The notes under the pieces are model-generated. The model made no database searches, was not told where the DNA came from, and saw only the letters and a program-made list of their open reading frames with translations. Below are positions 11,924 to 23,637 of a DNA stretch of 64,000 bases, one piece after another. Position 1 is the stretch's first letter. Every line of letters begins with the position of its first letter. Location of the stretch: NCBI GenBank assembly GCA_964019415.1, contig OZ025873.1, positions 843,125 to 907,124 on the forward strand, in the 5' to 3' direction. The translations under genes and the position numbers were made by a program. This DNA is from Ianthella basta (taxonomy: Eukaryota; Porifera; Demospongiae; Verongiida; Ianthellidae).

Positions 11924-13115
11924 AGCTTGACAGCAGTTAACACAACTGGTCCAACTTGTAGCCTACTGAACATGTTCTATATCATAACGTGTAGTGTGAG
12001 CTGATCTTATACACTTAATGCATTGGAAGTGTTTTCTTCACGCGACACACTGCAGTACTTCTCTGTACCTCTCTCTGTGTGTGCATGTCTCCTCTCAAGT
12101 GCTCCCCTTGAAGTGGTGGGTGTATGTATAGTGCACACAATAGTGTGCTTCTATGGTGTATGGTTAGTCCATGTGCACGTGGGTATGTGTTGAGGTGGTC
12201 TGTTTGTCTCTGCTCCATGCCCTCCAAGTCACTCCAGTCTACAGGACAATACACCACCACCTCAGGTGACTGCTGTCTGAAGTGGACACTCTTCCACACA
12301 GTGCCAGCTACTGTGCACTTCATCCCCCAGGCCTCCTGTATGGACAAAGGGACAAGACATGCACAAAGTGTGAATTGCGTGTGAATATCACGTGACACAT
12401 GTGGGTGGTCACTCTTAGGATGAGGTAATGAAGTGGAATGGGTGCTGTAGGTGTTTCCCCTTTGAAAGTACCCGATCAAGTGCGCGGCTTTGGATTGTGT
12501 TCAAGCATAAGGGAGGTATGTAGCACTCCCCTTCTCCCCGTCTCGCCCTTTCCCCAATCGCCCATCTCTCTCGTTCCAAAAGGTTAGCTGACATCTGCTG
12601 TTGTTAACAGTGTCCAGAGTTGTCTCCCTCACAGAGTAGTCCTACTCTGAAGTGTGTGTGTAGTAAAAGGTACCAGAGTCACAGTAGAGTGGCTGAGCCA
12701 GCATGCCTGCTTAGGTTAGAGGTAGTCAGCAAATGGAAAGTTGTTGAAACACTCCATAAGTAATGGAATCCCTTGACAGCATGCTAAGGTGTAACCATGG
12801 CAACAAGACATTAGTAGGAGGAGTTTAAAGCAGTCATTTCTCAGTTGTCCGATTATTGTCTCGTAATGATCAGAGCAGTCCCACAGGTGGAGTTGAGCTG
12901 TGCTGACAGTCCATGAAAGTAGAGTGAATGCACTGAGTGTTGTAATGAGAGGAATGTGTTATTGCAGTTGTGTTCTGCAGTGGTCAGTGCTAGCATGACA
13001 CAGAGTGAATGAATGTCTATCTTTGGTACATTATACATTAGAATTGTAATGAGTTCTGATGTAGTGAGTGAGTGTTAATTAGTACTAGCAATGAATTGTG
13101 TTCAATTCTCTACAG
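11924..13115. other. Intergenic block before X1 (possible antisense exon, 5' UTR sequence)
   Basis: This block recurs before X2 (about 21780-23232) and before X3 (about 37690-39077, partly deleted). It holds an open minus-strand frame (about 12335-12125) after a good minus-strand acceptor, a conserved GGTTAGCTGACATCTGCTG segment near 12583 that may be a noncoding first exon, and an X-box. No plus-strand coding exon was found before 13116. Confidence 0.5.
12791..12804. promoter_or_regulatory. RFX-type X-box upstream of X1
   Basis: GTAACCATGGCAAC fits the RFX consensus GTNRCC-NN-RGYAAC exactly and is palindrome-like. It lies about 340 bases before the X1 start codon and is conserved before X2 and X3. 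Confidence 0.45.
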
Positions 13116-13134
13116 TGTGTTACAGTGAGGGACC

Positions 13135-13419
13135 ATGAGTTGGGTGGACAGGGAATTGCTGAGAGGTGAGTGCCGATGTCCCTACACAGTGCCATGTGTA
13201 TAGTGCCCAGTATACTGCCCACCCTGTACTCATCACACACATGCTCAGTATATATGTGTAGTGAGATGACACACATTATTTAGTGTTTGATGTGATATTG
13301 TGAGTTTTGTCTGACATGTCCATTGTGTGGTGTCCTTGAATGGAAACACATGCAAGGGAGGGTGAATGGCGCTAGGTTTGTTAGAGTCAACATGGAGAAG
13401 TGAGAAGAGGAGGCACACA

Positions 13420-13481
<62 letters not shown>

Positions 13482-15364
13482 TTCACATACCATGCATATG
13501 TACGTAGGTCTGTATACACGCACATGCTCTTCACTGTGTCAATGGTGCAGGAGTGTAGAGTAGGAAGCTAATAGTTGTTAGACCTTTCTACTGAAGGCAG
13601 CCTCTTCTCCAGCCTACTTTCTAATGATGTAGAAGCACCTTCCTACTAGGTAGTTGTTAGTAGTGCACATGATGAGTGTGATGTGTGTACTTTCCTCTCT
13701 CTATGCAGACTGGTTGGAATTTGATCTATGGCTAGAACATGGTGAAGAAGGTATGTGTAAGCAACCGTGTATATACTTAACATACATACATACATACATG
13801 AATTGGTCTATTACAGCACCGGAGTTAGAAAGTAAGAAGCTAAAATGTGTGCAAGTCCATGAAAGAGTTCAGATGGATACTGGCCTAACAGTAGCTAGCT
13901 AAAATGATTGGTTTTCCACTTGGCCTGTTGGTAGTTACTCTTTCTTTGTGCTTTCTAACCACTCTCGACTGGCACTGATGAAGCTGTGCGATACTCAGGG
14001 GCATCACCCCCACCTGAGACAGAATCTTTTTCACTGTGGCACACGATTGAAGGTGTCTACACAGTGTCTCCACTGCCCACATGTAGCCATTGCAGCTGAT
14101 AGCACCGTGGAAACATCACGCGGTTCGCCAATGGCTGTGGAGAAGTTAGGAGAGCCTTTTATGGGGAGGATGGTTGGATGTTTGGCGTGGCAGCCCATAG
14201 AAGATGATTATGTACGTAGTCCCCAGAGATGCTCGATGGTCTGCGTCGTTCGGAAGTAGTACTCGCTGCTGACGAGGAACCTCAGCATTGTTACTGTGGG
14301 TTCTGTTCTAGTTGGAAAGGTCGTCGAGCAGTGAAAAAGTGTGCCACTTCCATGCTGATGTCTGCTTGGGTGAGCGGCCTCTGACACCACGTGGTCTCTA
14401 AGCTGCCATCTTGATGACGTCACAACCCAGTATATAAAAGTACTAAACAGGAGTAGGTAGAATCAGTAGTTGTAGCTGTAAACTGTGAACTGCTCACTGG
14501 CAGTGTGACAACACATGGAGTAGATGGAATAATTAGCTTCAGTACTGTAAGCTGTAAACTGTTGACTTGAACCAAAGTGCCTAATGGTCCCTTGTCTACT
14601 CAAGTGACTGCTAGTGTTGCTATAGTAACTGTTTACTCCAACACTATTCTATTGTAATAGATACTAGTTGACAAGTGTCCTTTAATGTGTTGCATGGTGG
14701 TGGTGACATGTGAGCATGTACACAAGATGAAAGTACTCCCTGACCTAAGCTGAGTCAGTTCTGTCCTTAAAGGTGTAATAGAAAATGGCTGCCGTCAGCC
14801 AGAAGTAAGTAAGTACACATTTTAGGGTTGTGTGCAGTCGGTCTTTAAAGGTGTAATTGACTATCTGCCATCAGCCAGAAGTAAGTATGTACAGTAAGTA
14901 CACATTTTAGGTTGGGTACACAATTTCGAGCAATTTGTCATTAAAAATATTCCAGGTCTGGGCCAAGGAGGGGTAGGGCAGGCCCCCAGGGACACCCCTG
15001 GATCCACCCCTGCTTGTGTTTAGCAATCACACCTGCCACCAGGGTGTATTGCAACAAAGTGATGGAATGATACAAGCAAGAAGGAGGCCTCTGGGTGCTC
15101 AGACCACAAAGTGTACAATTTCTTCTATTTATATGTCCAGACGGTAGTGGTATACAACAGGTTATGGTAGCCTATCCTTGCTAGACCAACCTTCCTCCTT
15201 CCAAGCCCAAAATGCTCTATTGTGTGTGGCACCTTCTTCCCTGTCTGTGTGTGATACAGTGTGTGTGCTTCCTCCTCTGACCCTAATCCTGTTTGTTCAC
15301 CCTTGGTTTGCTATCCCCTCACATCTATGAGCACCCCTCACTCCTGAGGTGTGTGTGTGTGTGC

Positions 15365-15423
<59 letters not shown>

Positions 15424-18400
15424 TTTGTGCTTGTGTGTGTTATTTGGGTGATTGCTTTTCCTATCACTTCACCAGCTATTACTGAGCTGCGACAAGCTGA
15501 CCTAATCACTAGTGAAGAGTGTGAGGTACTGAGTTACTCCAGTGATGTGGTTAGAGTTCAGCGTGTCAAGTCTCCTGAAGTGATAGTCAAAACTGCTAAT
15601 GTTCTGAGAAGACATGGATTTGAGGCCTTGTCCAAACTCCTTGCAGGTAGACAGTCCAGCCCCTCATCCATTTGCCTGTGTTATGTTGTACAGTGGAGCC
15701 TCCTTATGACAGACACCTTGTGACATCCACTACTGTCCACTGATAGGTGGTGTCCTTGATTCAGATGTCATTTCCATCCCCACCCAGAAGCTGTTTGTTC
15801 TTGGATGTCCACTAGTCATCCACTGTTTGTAGTGTCCCATGTCAGAGGCTCTACTGTGACGTGTGCTGTGTACTAGAGTGTACCTCCTTACTGTAGTGCA
15901 TACTGACTGGAGCATACGTAGGATTATTTTCCAAACGTGTTTCTTTTAGTGACCTATGTGCAAATGTATGTAGTATCCTTTACACATGCTAAAGTGAGTG
16001 TGTGTGTTTGTGTGTGGTGAGTATGTTTAGTCTTGAGTTGAGGTAAATGAATACACAGTTCTGATGAAGTTGTGTGAATGTGTGTGAGACTGAGTGACAG
16101 AGTTGGTACACAGTCACTGTTGATAGCCTGACCCGCTAGACCCTCTCATCTGTATCCACTCCAAGTTGAAGTTCCTAGTAGTGTGTCACCTCTGTTTCCT
16201 CCCTGTCTGTGTGTGATGTAGTGTGTGTCCCTCCTCACCTCCTGTTTGTTCACCCTTGGTTTGCTATCCCCTCACATCTATGAGCACCCCTCACTCCTGA
16301 GGTGTGTGTGTGTGATTGTGTGTGGTAATTGTATTCCCTATCTTGTGTATGCTAATGTGTGATTGTCCTCACTGTCCCTTCTCTCCTCTCTCCCCCAGTT
16401 CTTGCTGAGCTTCGACAAGCTGACCTGATCACTAGTGAAGAGTGTGAGACACTTGATGTCCACAGTTGGCGGTGGGGTGAACTGAGTGATGTGGTTAGAG
16501 TTCAGCGTGCCAAGTCTCCTGAAGTGATGGCCAAAACTGCTGATGTTCTGAGAAGACATGGATTTGAGTCCTCGTCCAATCTCCTTGCAGGTAGACAGTC
16601 CAGCCCCTCATCCATTTGCCTGTGTTATGTTGTACAGTGGAGCCTCCTTATGACAGACACCTTGTGACATCCACTACTGTCCACTGATAGGTGGTGTCCT
16701 TGATTCAGATGTCATTTACATCTCCACCCAGAATCTGTTTGTTCTTGTATGTCCACTAGTCATCCACTGTTTGCAGTGTCCCATGTCAGAGGCTCTACTG
16801 TGACGTGTGCTGTGTACTAGAGTGTACCTCCTTACTGTAGTGCATACTGACTGGAGCATACGTAGGATTATATTGCAAACGTGTTTCTTTTAGTGACCTA
16901 TGTGTAAATGTATGTAGTATCCTTTACACATGCTAATGTGAGTGTGTGTGTTTGTGTGTGGTGAGTATGTTTAGTCTTGAGTGGAGGTAAATGAATACAC
17001 AGTTCTGATGAAGTTGTGTGAATGTGTGTGAGACTGAGTGACAGAGTTGGTACACAGTCGCTGCTGATAGCCTGACCAGCTAGACCCTCTCATCTCTATC
17101 CACTCCAAGTTGAAGGTCCTAGTAGCATGTCACCTCTGTTTCCTCCCTGTCTGTGTGTGATGTAGTGTGTGTCCCTCCTCACCTCCTGTATGTTCACCCT
17201 TGGTTTGCTATCCCCTCACATCTATGAGCACCCCTCACTCCTGAGGTGTGTGTGTGTGCTTGTGTGCGGTAATTGTATTCCCTATCTTGTGTATGCTAAT
17301 GTGTGATTGTCCTGACTGTCCCTCCACTCCTCAGTCAATGCAGTTCTTGCTGAGTTACAACAAGCTGGCCTGATCACTAGTGAAGAGTGCAGGAGGCTGA
17401 AGGACACTGAAATGAGACTGTTTTACACCAGGAATCTCAACATCAGTGATGTGGTTGAAGTTCAGCGTGTCAAGTCTCCTGAAGTGATGGCCAAAACTGC
17501 TGATGTTCTGAGAAGACATGGATTTGAGTCCTCGTCCGAACTCCTTGCAGGTAGACAGTCCAGCCCCTCATCCATTTGCCTGTGTTATGTTGTACAGTGG
17601 AGCCTCCTTATGACAGACACCTTGTGACATCCACTACTGTCCACTGATAGGTGGTGTCCTTGATTGAGATGTCATTTCCATCCTCACCCAGAAGCTGTTT
17701 GTTCTTGAATGTCCACTAGTCATCCACTGTTTTGCAGTGTCCCATGTCAGAGGCTCTACTGTGACATGTGCTGTGTACTAGAGTGTACCTCCTTACTGTA
17801 GTGCATACTGACTGGAGCATACGTAGGATTATTATCCAAACGTGTTTCTTTTAGTGACCTATGTGTAAATCTATGTAGTATCCTTTACACATGCTAAAGT
17901 GAGTGTGTGTGTTTGTGTGTGGGGAGTATGTTTAGTCTTGAGTGTAGGTAGATGAATACACAGTTCTGATGAAGTTGCGTGAATGTGTGTGAGACTGAGT
18001 GACAGAGTTGTTACACAATCACTGATGATAGCCTGACCTGCTAGACCCTCTCATCTCTATCCATTCCAAGTTGAAGTTCCTAGTAGTGTGTCACCTCTGT
18101 TTCCTCCCTGTCTGTGTGTGATGTAGTGTGTGTCCCTCCTCACCTCCTGTTTGTTCACTCTTGGTTTGCTATCCCCTCACATCTATGAGCACCCCTCACT
18201 CCTGAGGTGTGTGTATGTGCTTGTGTGTGTGCTTCTGTGTGGTAATTGTATTCCCTATCTTGTGTATGCTAATGTGTGATTGTCCTCCCTGTCCCCTTCT
18301 CTCCTCTCTCCCCCAGTTTGTGCTGATCTACGACAAGCTGACCTGATCACTAGTGAAGAGTGTGAGGAACTGAGTGACCCCAATGATGTGGTTGTCGTTC

Positions 18401-21400
18401 AGCTGTTCAAGTCCCCAAGAGTGGTGGCCGAAACTGCTGATGTTCTGAGAAAGCATGGACTTGGGGAAGAGTCAAGGCGGCTTGCAAGTACGGCATATTA
18501 CAGAACTATTGCTGATCATTTGCTGGTGTGTAGTCTCTTGTGATACCCACACTGTTGAATGGAGCTGAATATTATTGATGTGGGAGTGTGATACAGTACT
18601 GTAAGTTCATTCTCCAGCTATCAGCTCTAGCTACTATATAGGGTATTGGAAATGTGTAACAATGTGGATGTGGTATGAGTTTTATAGTGACTTCCATTCC
18701 CTTAGTACAGTTTAGGATGTGCTGGTAAATAATCACACCAAAGTAATGTTCCTATACAGGAGGCTCATTGATGTTCCAAAGTTGTCTAAACCCTTGGCGG
18801 AGGCATTGTCGCAAATGGGTAGTTTCTCCCCACATTGTCTTTGAATAGTCAGAGCCTCAACACAAATGCCACTCTGGCTATGTTTGACTGGGTGCACTAC
18901 TTTATGTGGTGAAAGCCTTCCACTGGCTAGTGATTTACTCTGTCTTTACCATCCTGCATGTGTCAGTGAGTACAGTAATATGCTTGAAGCCCTCAATGCA
19001 TTTGAGTGATGTTATAGAGTAGCTCCCACTCATTGATCCAGAGAGCAGTGGCTATAGGCCAGACTGGCTTTGCCACCAAGCAGCCCCCCCCTCCAAACCG
19101 TGGACGCTCAGTACTTATTTGTAGTGTAGTATTGATCCGTTAGGCATACTAAAAGGGGTGCTATGGTAAACTGACATGCACTCTGACATACATACATACG
19201 TAAGCATTAGCAAGTGTTGCATACAGTACTGTACGTACTTAAACCATACACGTATGTATAGTGTAAACCAAGTGCACATGTTTATATTGCTGCTTCTATC
19301 CATCTCCAGGATCTCTGTGCAGTCTTGCTAAGGGAAAGGTGAAACACCTGGTAGATGAGGAATGGTCACATCTCTCCTCAGCCTATTACAAACTGCAGGA
19401 GTCAGTTGGTGCAATTGTGAAACTCCTTCCAGTTCAAGAACGTCACCTCTTCTGCAGTGTATACGAAGCTGTGTGCCGTTCAGCAAGAAGAGCTTACAGA
19501 AAGCCAAAGGGTTTCGAGTTCTTGGATGTTAGAGATCTTCGTCGACAGATTGAAGCTCTTCATGACCCAGAGCTGCTGCGTCAGCTATCTTCCTATGAAG
19601 AGGGCAGCCTAAAGCCCTTCATTGTCACCTTCCTCAAAAGGTGCAAGGAGAATGGAGTCCAACCTTCCACTTCCCAGCCAGATGTCCCCCTCTCCCCCTC
19701 GACCCCTGCAGATCAGCTCCTTGGGTTCATCCTCTCCAGGAAGGACTACTACATCACAAACCTCCACATCAACAGAGAGCACTTCAGCCAATGGGATGCA
19801 GACACACCCCCTCCTGCTCCTGCCCCACCCACCCTGGAAGATCTTTCCTATCGCCTAAAGAAGCTGCTCTCTTCCCACTCCACTCTCTTCACCAAGGTGG
19901 TGGAGAATGTGGAGACCCTCCCCCAGTGCCAATACCGCAAACTGAGGGGCTACTTTCTGTATCAGTCATACACTGAGGTGCATCTGCCATCCTCCCAAGA
20001 TGAGGTGTGTGACCACCTCCACCGCACCCCACTGTTTGCCCCCCTCTGCACTGATCTCCTGCGAAATGTGGTTATGTTCCTTTTCACTGATGATGCCGAC
20101 AACCTCTCCCACCAGTTGGTGGACTATGAGAAGAAGCTGTCCACATTTGTGAGGCAGTTCCTACTAGCCTGCCGTAGGGAGGGTGTGGTCCCATCCACAG
20201 GGGGCGTGTCCCTTGATGGAGATGGGTGTGACCAGAGTGACCCCTCCTATCTCCTCACCTGTGTGCTTGCACTGAAGGCATACTACGTGGTGTCCCTGTG
20301 TGTGGATGAGAGCCTGTTCACCTCTCTACAGAGGGAGGTGGACCTGGAGGGAGAAGGGAGGGAGGAGGTGAGGTGGGGTCAGTCAGTGGTGTTTCCCTAG
20401 TGTCAGTGTGTCAGTGGTAGATGTTGATGAGTGGAGGGCAGTTGTAGTGGTGGTGTTTGACATTCCCACTTTGAACTCCAATCTCAGAATGTGTCCATGG
20501 ATGCTTCTCCACTTTCACCAACCCCTCCTACTTCAGAAAGTGAGAGTCCAGGTGAGATGACCATGGCAACCACCACTCTGAGCTAGGATTGTGCTCAGTT
20601 CATGTGTTATGCTCCCCTCCCTCCAAGGTTCCTCTGTCCCTTCTCAGTCCAAAGGAAAGGGAAAGCACAGAGTGGGCACCTCTCCCAGTGCAATCCCTGC
20701 CAAGCGTTCAACTCAAGGAGATGACAAGGAGGAGGAGGAGGAGGTCAATGCAGGTAGTGCTGCCAAGAGGAGGAGGGTGAAGAGTCACATGACCAGTCAC
20801 ATGACTGGTGAGGATTTCAGCACTAATCTACTGATTGAATGTTGAACAAGAAGTACCCGTGATGGGCCCATCTTGTTGCGTGACTGTGTAGTTAGAAGTG
20901 TAGTTTGCAATCGAAGGATTGTACGTACTCCTGTGTGTGTGTTGTACAACAGTACAGTGTACGTTAATAATCCATTTTTCACTTCAGGTTCATCTCAGAG
21001 TGGGACAGTGACTGGCAGTGGAGGGAGTGATGCCATCTTGTCTCAGATGGTGTATGGTGAGTTAGTTATCCTTAGTTCACTTGTGAGGAATGTGAGTGTG
21101 AAGAGCCCTTCTTTCTCTGTAGATCGTACAGACCATCTCATGGTCTTCAGGAAATGTGTGAGCAGAACAGCTGCAGGCAAGGGGAGGGCTGTCCTTGAGG
21201 GACTGTTGCTTGATGCAGCCACAATAGAAACATGTTTCAAGGATTGTTCCCACAGTGTGGAGGAAGTTGTACAGAGTGGGCTGACCAAATGGAGTGGTGG
21301 CCAAGGGCTCCAACCTCCCACCTGGAAGGTACTTGTTAACGCTATGGAGTATGCACAGATTTCACAGCAGCACATTAATGATCTCAAGACAGCCCTCGGC

Positions 21401-21409
21401 CTTCACTGA
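13135..21409 (+). CDS. X1: CARD-like repeat protein ending in a death domain
   Basis: Exons are 13135-13165, 13709-13750, an optional 15-nt microexon 13817-13831, 15476-15646, 16399-16590, 17335-17550 (or from 17344), 18317-18527, 18760-18818, 19310-20367, 20488-20551, 20628-20807, 20988-21056 and 21123-21409. All joins agree in phase, giving about 864 residues (859 without the microexon). The start follows an in-frame stop in its own exon (acceptor 13114-13115). Four CARD-like half domains differ mainly in the loop after LITSEEC; two carry insertions there. The large two-fold repeat region and the AAKRRRVK linker follow. Unlike X0, X2 and X3, the end is a death domain (LTKWSGG, then PTWKVLVNAMEYAQIS, then LKTALG) behind an extra Gly/Ser exon. 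A signalling adaptor role is inferred from the domains only. Confidence 0.65.
13425..13477. repeat. (GT)n microsatellite in X1 intron
   Basis: Pure GT run between the first and second coding exons of X1. The same site in X2 (23560-23636) and X3 (39419-39568, mixed GT and GCGT) has tracts of other lengths. Confidence 0.95.
14415..14439 (+). promoter_or_regulatory. CRE (TGACGTCA) plus TATA box inside X1
   Basis: A perfect CRE palindrome at 14415-14422 lies 8 bases before TATATAAAA at 14431-14439. The pair is repeated in X2 at 27244-27268. Such a pair could drive an internal transcript towards the CARD-like exon array. Activity is not shown by sequence. Confidence 0.4.
14930..15013. mobile_element. 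hAT-like element end fragment
   Basis: The stretch ends GGATCCACCCCTG, the reverse complement of a CAGGGGTGGATCC terminus, a common tip of hAT-type nonautonomous elements. The matching left terminus was not found, so it is a fragment. The X2 counterpart is at about 27715-27790. Confidence 0.35.
15270..18560 (+). repeat. Exon-bearing tandem repeat, X1 array (4 units)
   Basis: Four units have exon starts at 15476, 16399, 17335 and 18317, with spacings of 923, 936 and 982 bases. The first unit has a rebuilt upstream part with a GT tract and an unusual acceptor context. Flanking introns are nearly identical between units. Confidence 0.85.
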
Positions 21410-23232
21410 AGGTATGTTGAGGATTCCAGTATGTTGTGAGTGTAGTCTACTGTGACATGGTTTGAGGCCACAGATCTGTTCCTTACTCCATCTACACATG
21501 TGGAGAGTTCTGCCTCACTGCATGCCACTCAATCTCTGTCCATTCTGTTCCCTCATTCTACAGTAACAGCTCACTCCTCTCACAAACTGTCACTGCTAAA
21601 GAGAGTAACTAGTTATGAATGTAATAACTGCAGACTCTCAGTTTATACTGTAGTGGTGTGTGTATACATACACTAATTCTTGTACTCATCACTTCATTTC
21701 ATACATACTTTTGTTGGTATTTTAGCCATCATTTTATTTGATGTATCCAGTTCTATTGATTTGTGTCAATCAGTATGTATTGTTACAATCAGAGCATGTC
21801 TCCTCTCAACTGCTCCCCTTGAAGTGGTGGGTGTATGTATAGTGCACACAATAGTGTGCTTCTATGGTGTATGGTTAGTCCATGTGCACATGGGTATGTG
21901 TTGAGGTGGTCTGTTTGTCTCTGCTCCATGCCCTCCAAGTCACTCCAGTCTACAGGACAATACACCACCACCTCAGGTGACTCCTGTCTGAAGTGGACAC
22001 TCTTCCACACAGGGCCAGCTACTGTGCACTTCATCCCCCAGGCCTCCTGTATGGACAAAGGGACAAGACATGCACAGTGTGTGAATTGCATGTGAATATC
22101 ACGTGACACATGTGGGTGGTCCCCACTAGGGATGAGGTAATGAAGTGGCTATAGCTAGGTACTATAGGTGTTTCCCCTTTAGTTTGAAAGTACCTGATCA
22201 CAGCGCGACTGTGTTGGAGCATATATAAGGGAGGAAGCTTTCTCCTCTCCTCGCCTCTCCATTTCCCTAATCACCCTTTTCTCGTGTTTACCCTCTGAAA
22301 GTACCCACCGTTTTGAACGGGATGGAATGGTCCCTTCCTTCCCGTCACTGGTTGTCCAACACCAGTTCTATCGGATCTCGCCTTCTCCCTCACTCTACTT
22401 CTCAGAGGTTAGCTGACATCTGCTGTTGTTAACAGTGTCCAGAGTTGTCTCCCTCACAGAATAGTCCTACTCTGAAGTGTGTGTGTAGTAAAAGGTACCA
22501 GTGTCACAGTAGAGTGGCTGAATGTGGTCAACAAAGTGCTCCACAAAGAGTCAGTTCACAACCTCACTTCCAGTGCAGTTATCCTCTTATAGTGTATCAG
22601 AGTCCTTAGAGTGTGTCAGTCAAGTCTTAGCTGAGCCCCTCACTCACCAAACACTCACAAACTGTGTCAGTTAGTCCCAAGTGAAATGTATTTGGTTAGA
22701 GGCATGTATGCCATAAACCATCAGGTGTTGCCTCTACACACACAGCAAACTCTGAGCACATATTATACAAGCCAAAGTGTTGCATTTCCATGATGTCTGT
22801 TGAAGTGCACAGAGCCAGCATGCCTGCTTAGGTTAGAGGTAGTCAGCAAATGGAAAGTTGTTGAAACACTCCATAAATAATGGAATCCCTTGCTAGCATG
22901 CTAAGGTGTAACCATGGCAACAAGACATCAGTGGGAGGAGTTTAAAGCAGTCATTTCTCAGTTGTCCGATTATTGTCTCTGAATGATCAGAGCAGTCCCA
23001 CAGGTGGAGTTGAGCTGTGCTGACAGTCCATTAAAGTAGAGTGAATGCACTGAGTGTTGTAATGAGAGGAATGTGTTATTGCAGTTGTGTTCTGCAGTGG
23101 TCAGTGCTAGCATGACACAGAGTGAATGAATGTCTATCTTTGGTACATTATACATTAGAATTGTAATGAGTTCTGATGTAGTGAGTGAGTGTTAACTAGT
23201 ACTAGCAATGAATTGTGTTCAATTCTCTACAG
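21410..23232. other. Intergenic block between X1 and X2
   Basis: From about 21780 the block matches the stretch before X1, including the antisense open frame (minus strand, acceptor next to 22046) and the GGTTAGCTGACATCTGC segment. A part at about 22240-22390 has no counterpart elsewhere in the window. No plus-strand coding exon was identified. Confidence 0.5.
22908..22921. promoter_or_regulatory. RFX-type X-box upstream of X2
   Basis: GTAACCATGGCAAC, identical to the copy before X1, about 330 bases before the X2 start codon. Confidence 0.45.
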
Positions 23233-23251
23233 TGTGGCACAGGGAAGGACC

Positions 23252-23556
23252 ATGAGTGGGAAGAGCCTTGAGGAGAGAATTGAGGAAATGGAGAGACGTG
23301 AGTGCCGATGTCCCCACACAGTGCCATGTGTACAGTGCCCAGTATACTGCCCACCCTGTACTCATCACACACATGCTCAGTATATATGTGTAGTGAGATG
23401 ACACACATTATTTAGTGTTTGATGTGATATTGTGAGTTTTGTCTGACATGTCCATTGTGTGGTGTCCTTGAATGGAAACACATGCAAGGGAGGGTGAATG
23501 GTGCTAGGTTTGTTAGAGTGAACATGGAGAAGTGAGAAGAGGAGGCCACACATACA

Positions 23557-23637
<81 letters not shown>

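Larger units (their letters stand above)
13832..15475. other. X1 intron with regulatory and transposon-derived sequence
   Basis: No coding exon was found. The part 13760-14520 is shared with X2 (26580-27360), including a CRE plus TATA pair. The part 14780-15013 looks like the remains of a hAT-type element. A GT tract (about 15349-15420) directly precedes the first CARD-like exon of X1. Confidence 0.5.

Noticed and set aside
13885-14423. Minus-strand frames in the X1 intron
   Set aside because: The 65-codon frame is not preserved in X2, and the 71-codon frame starts without ATG. Noncoding intron with regulatory motifs is simpler.
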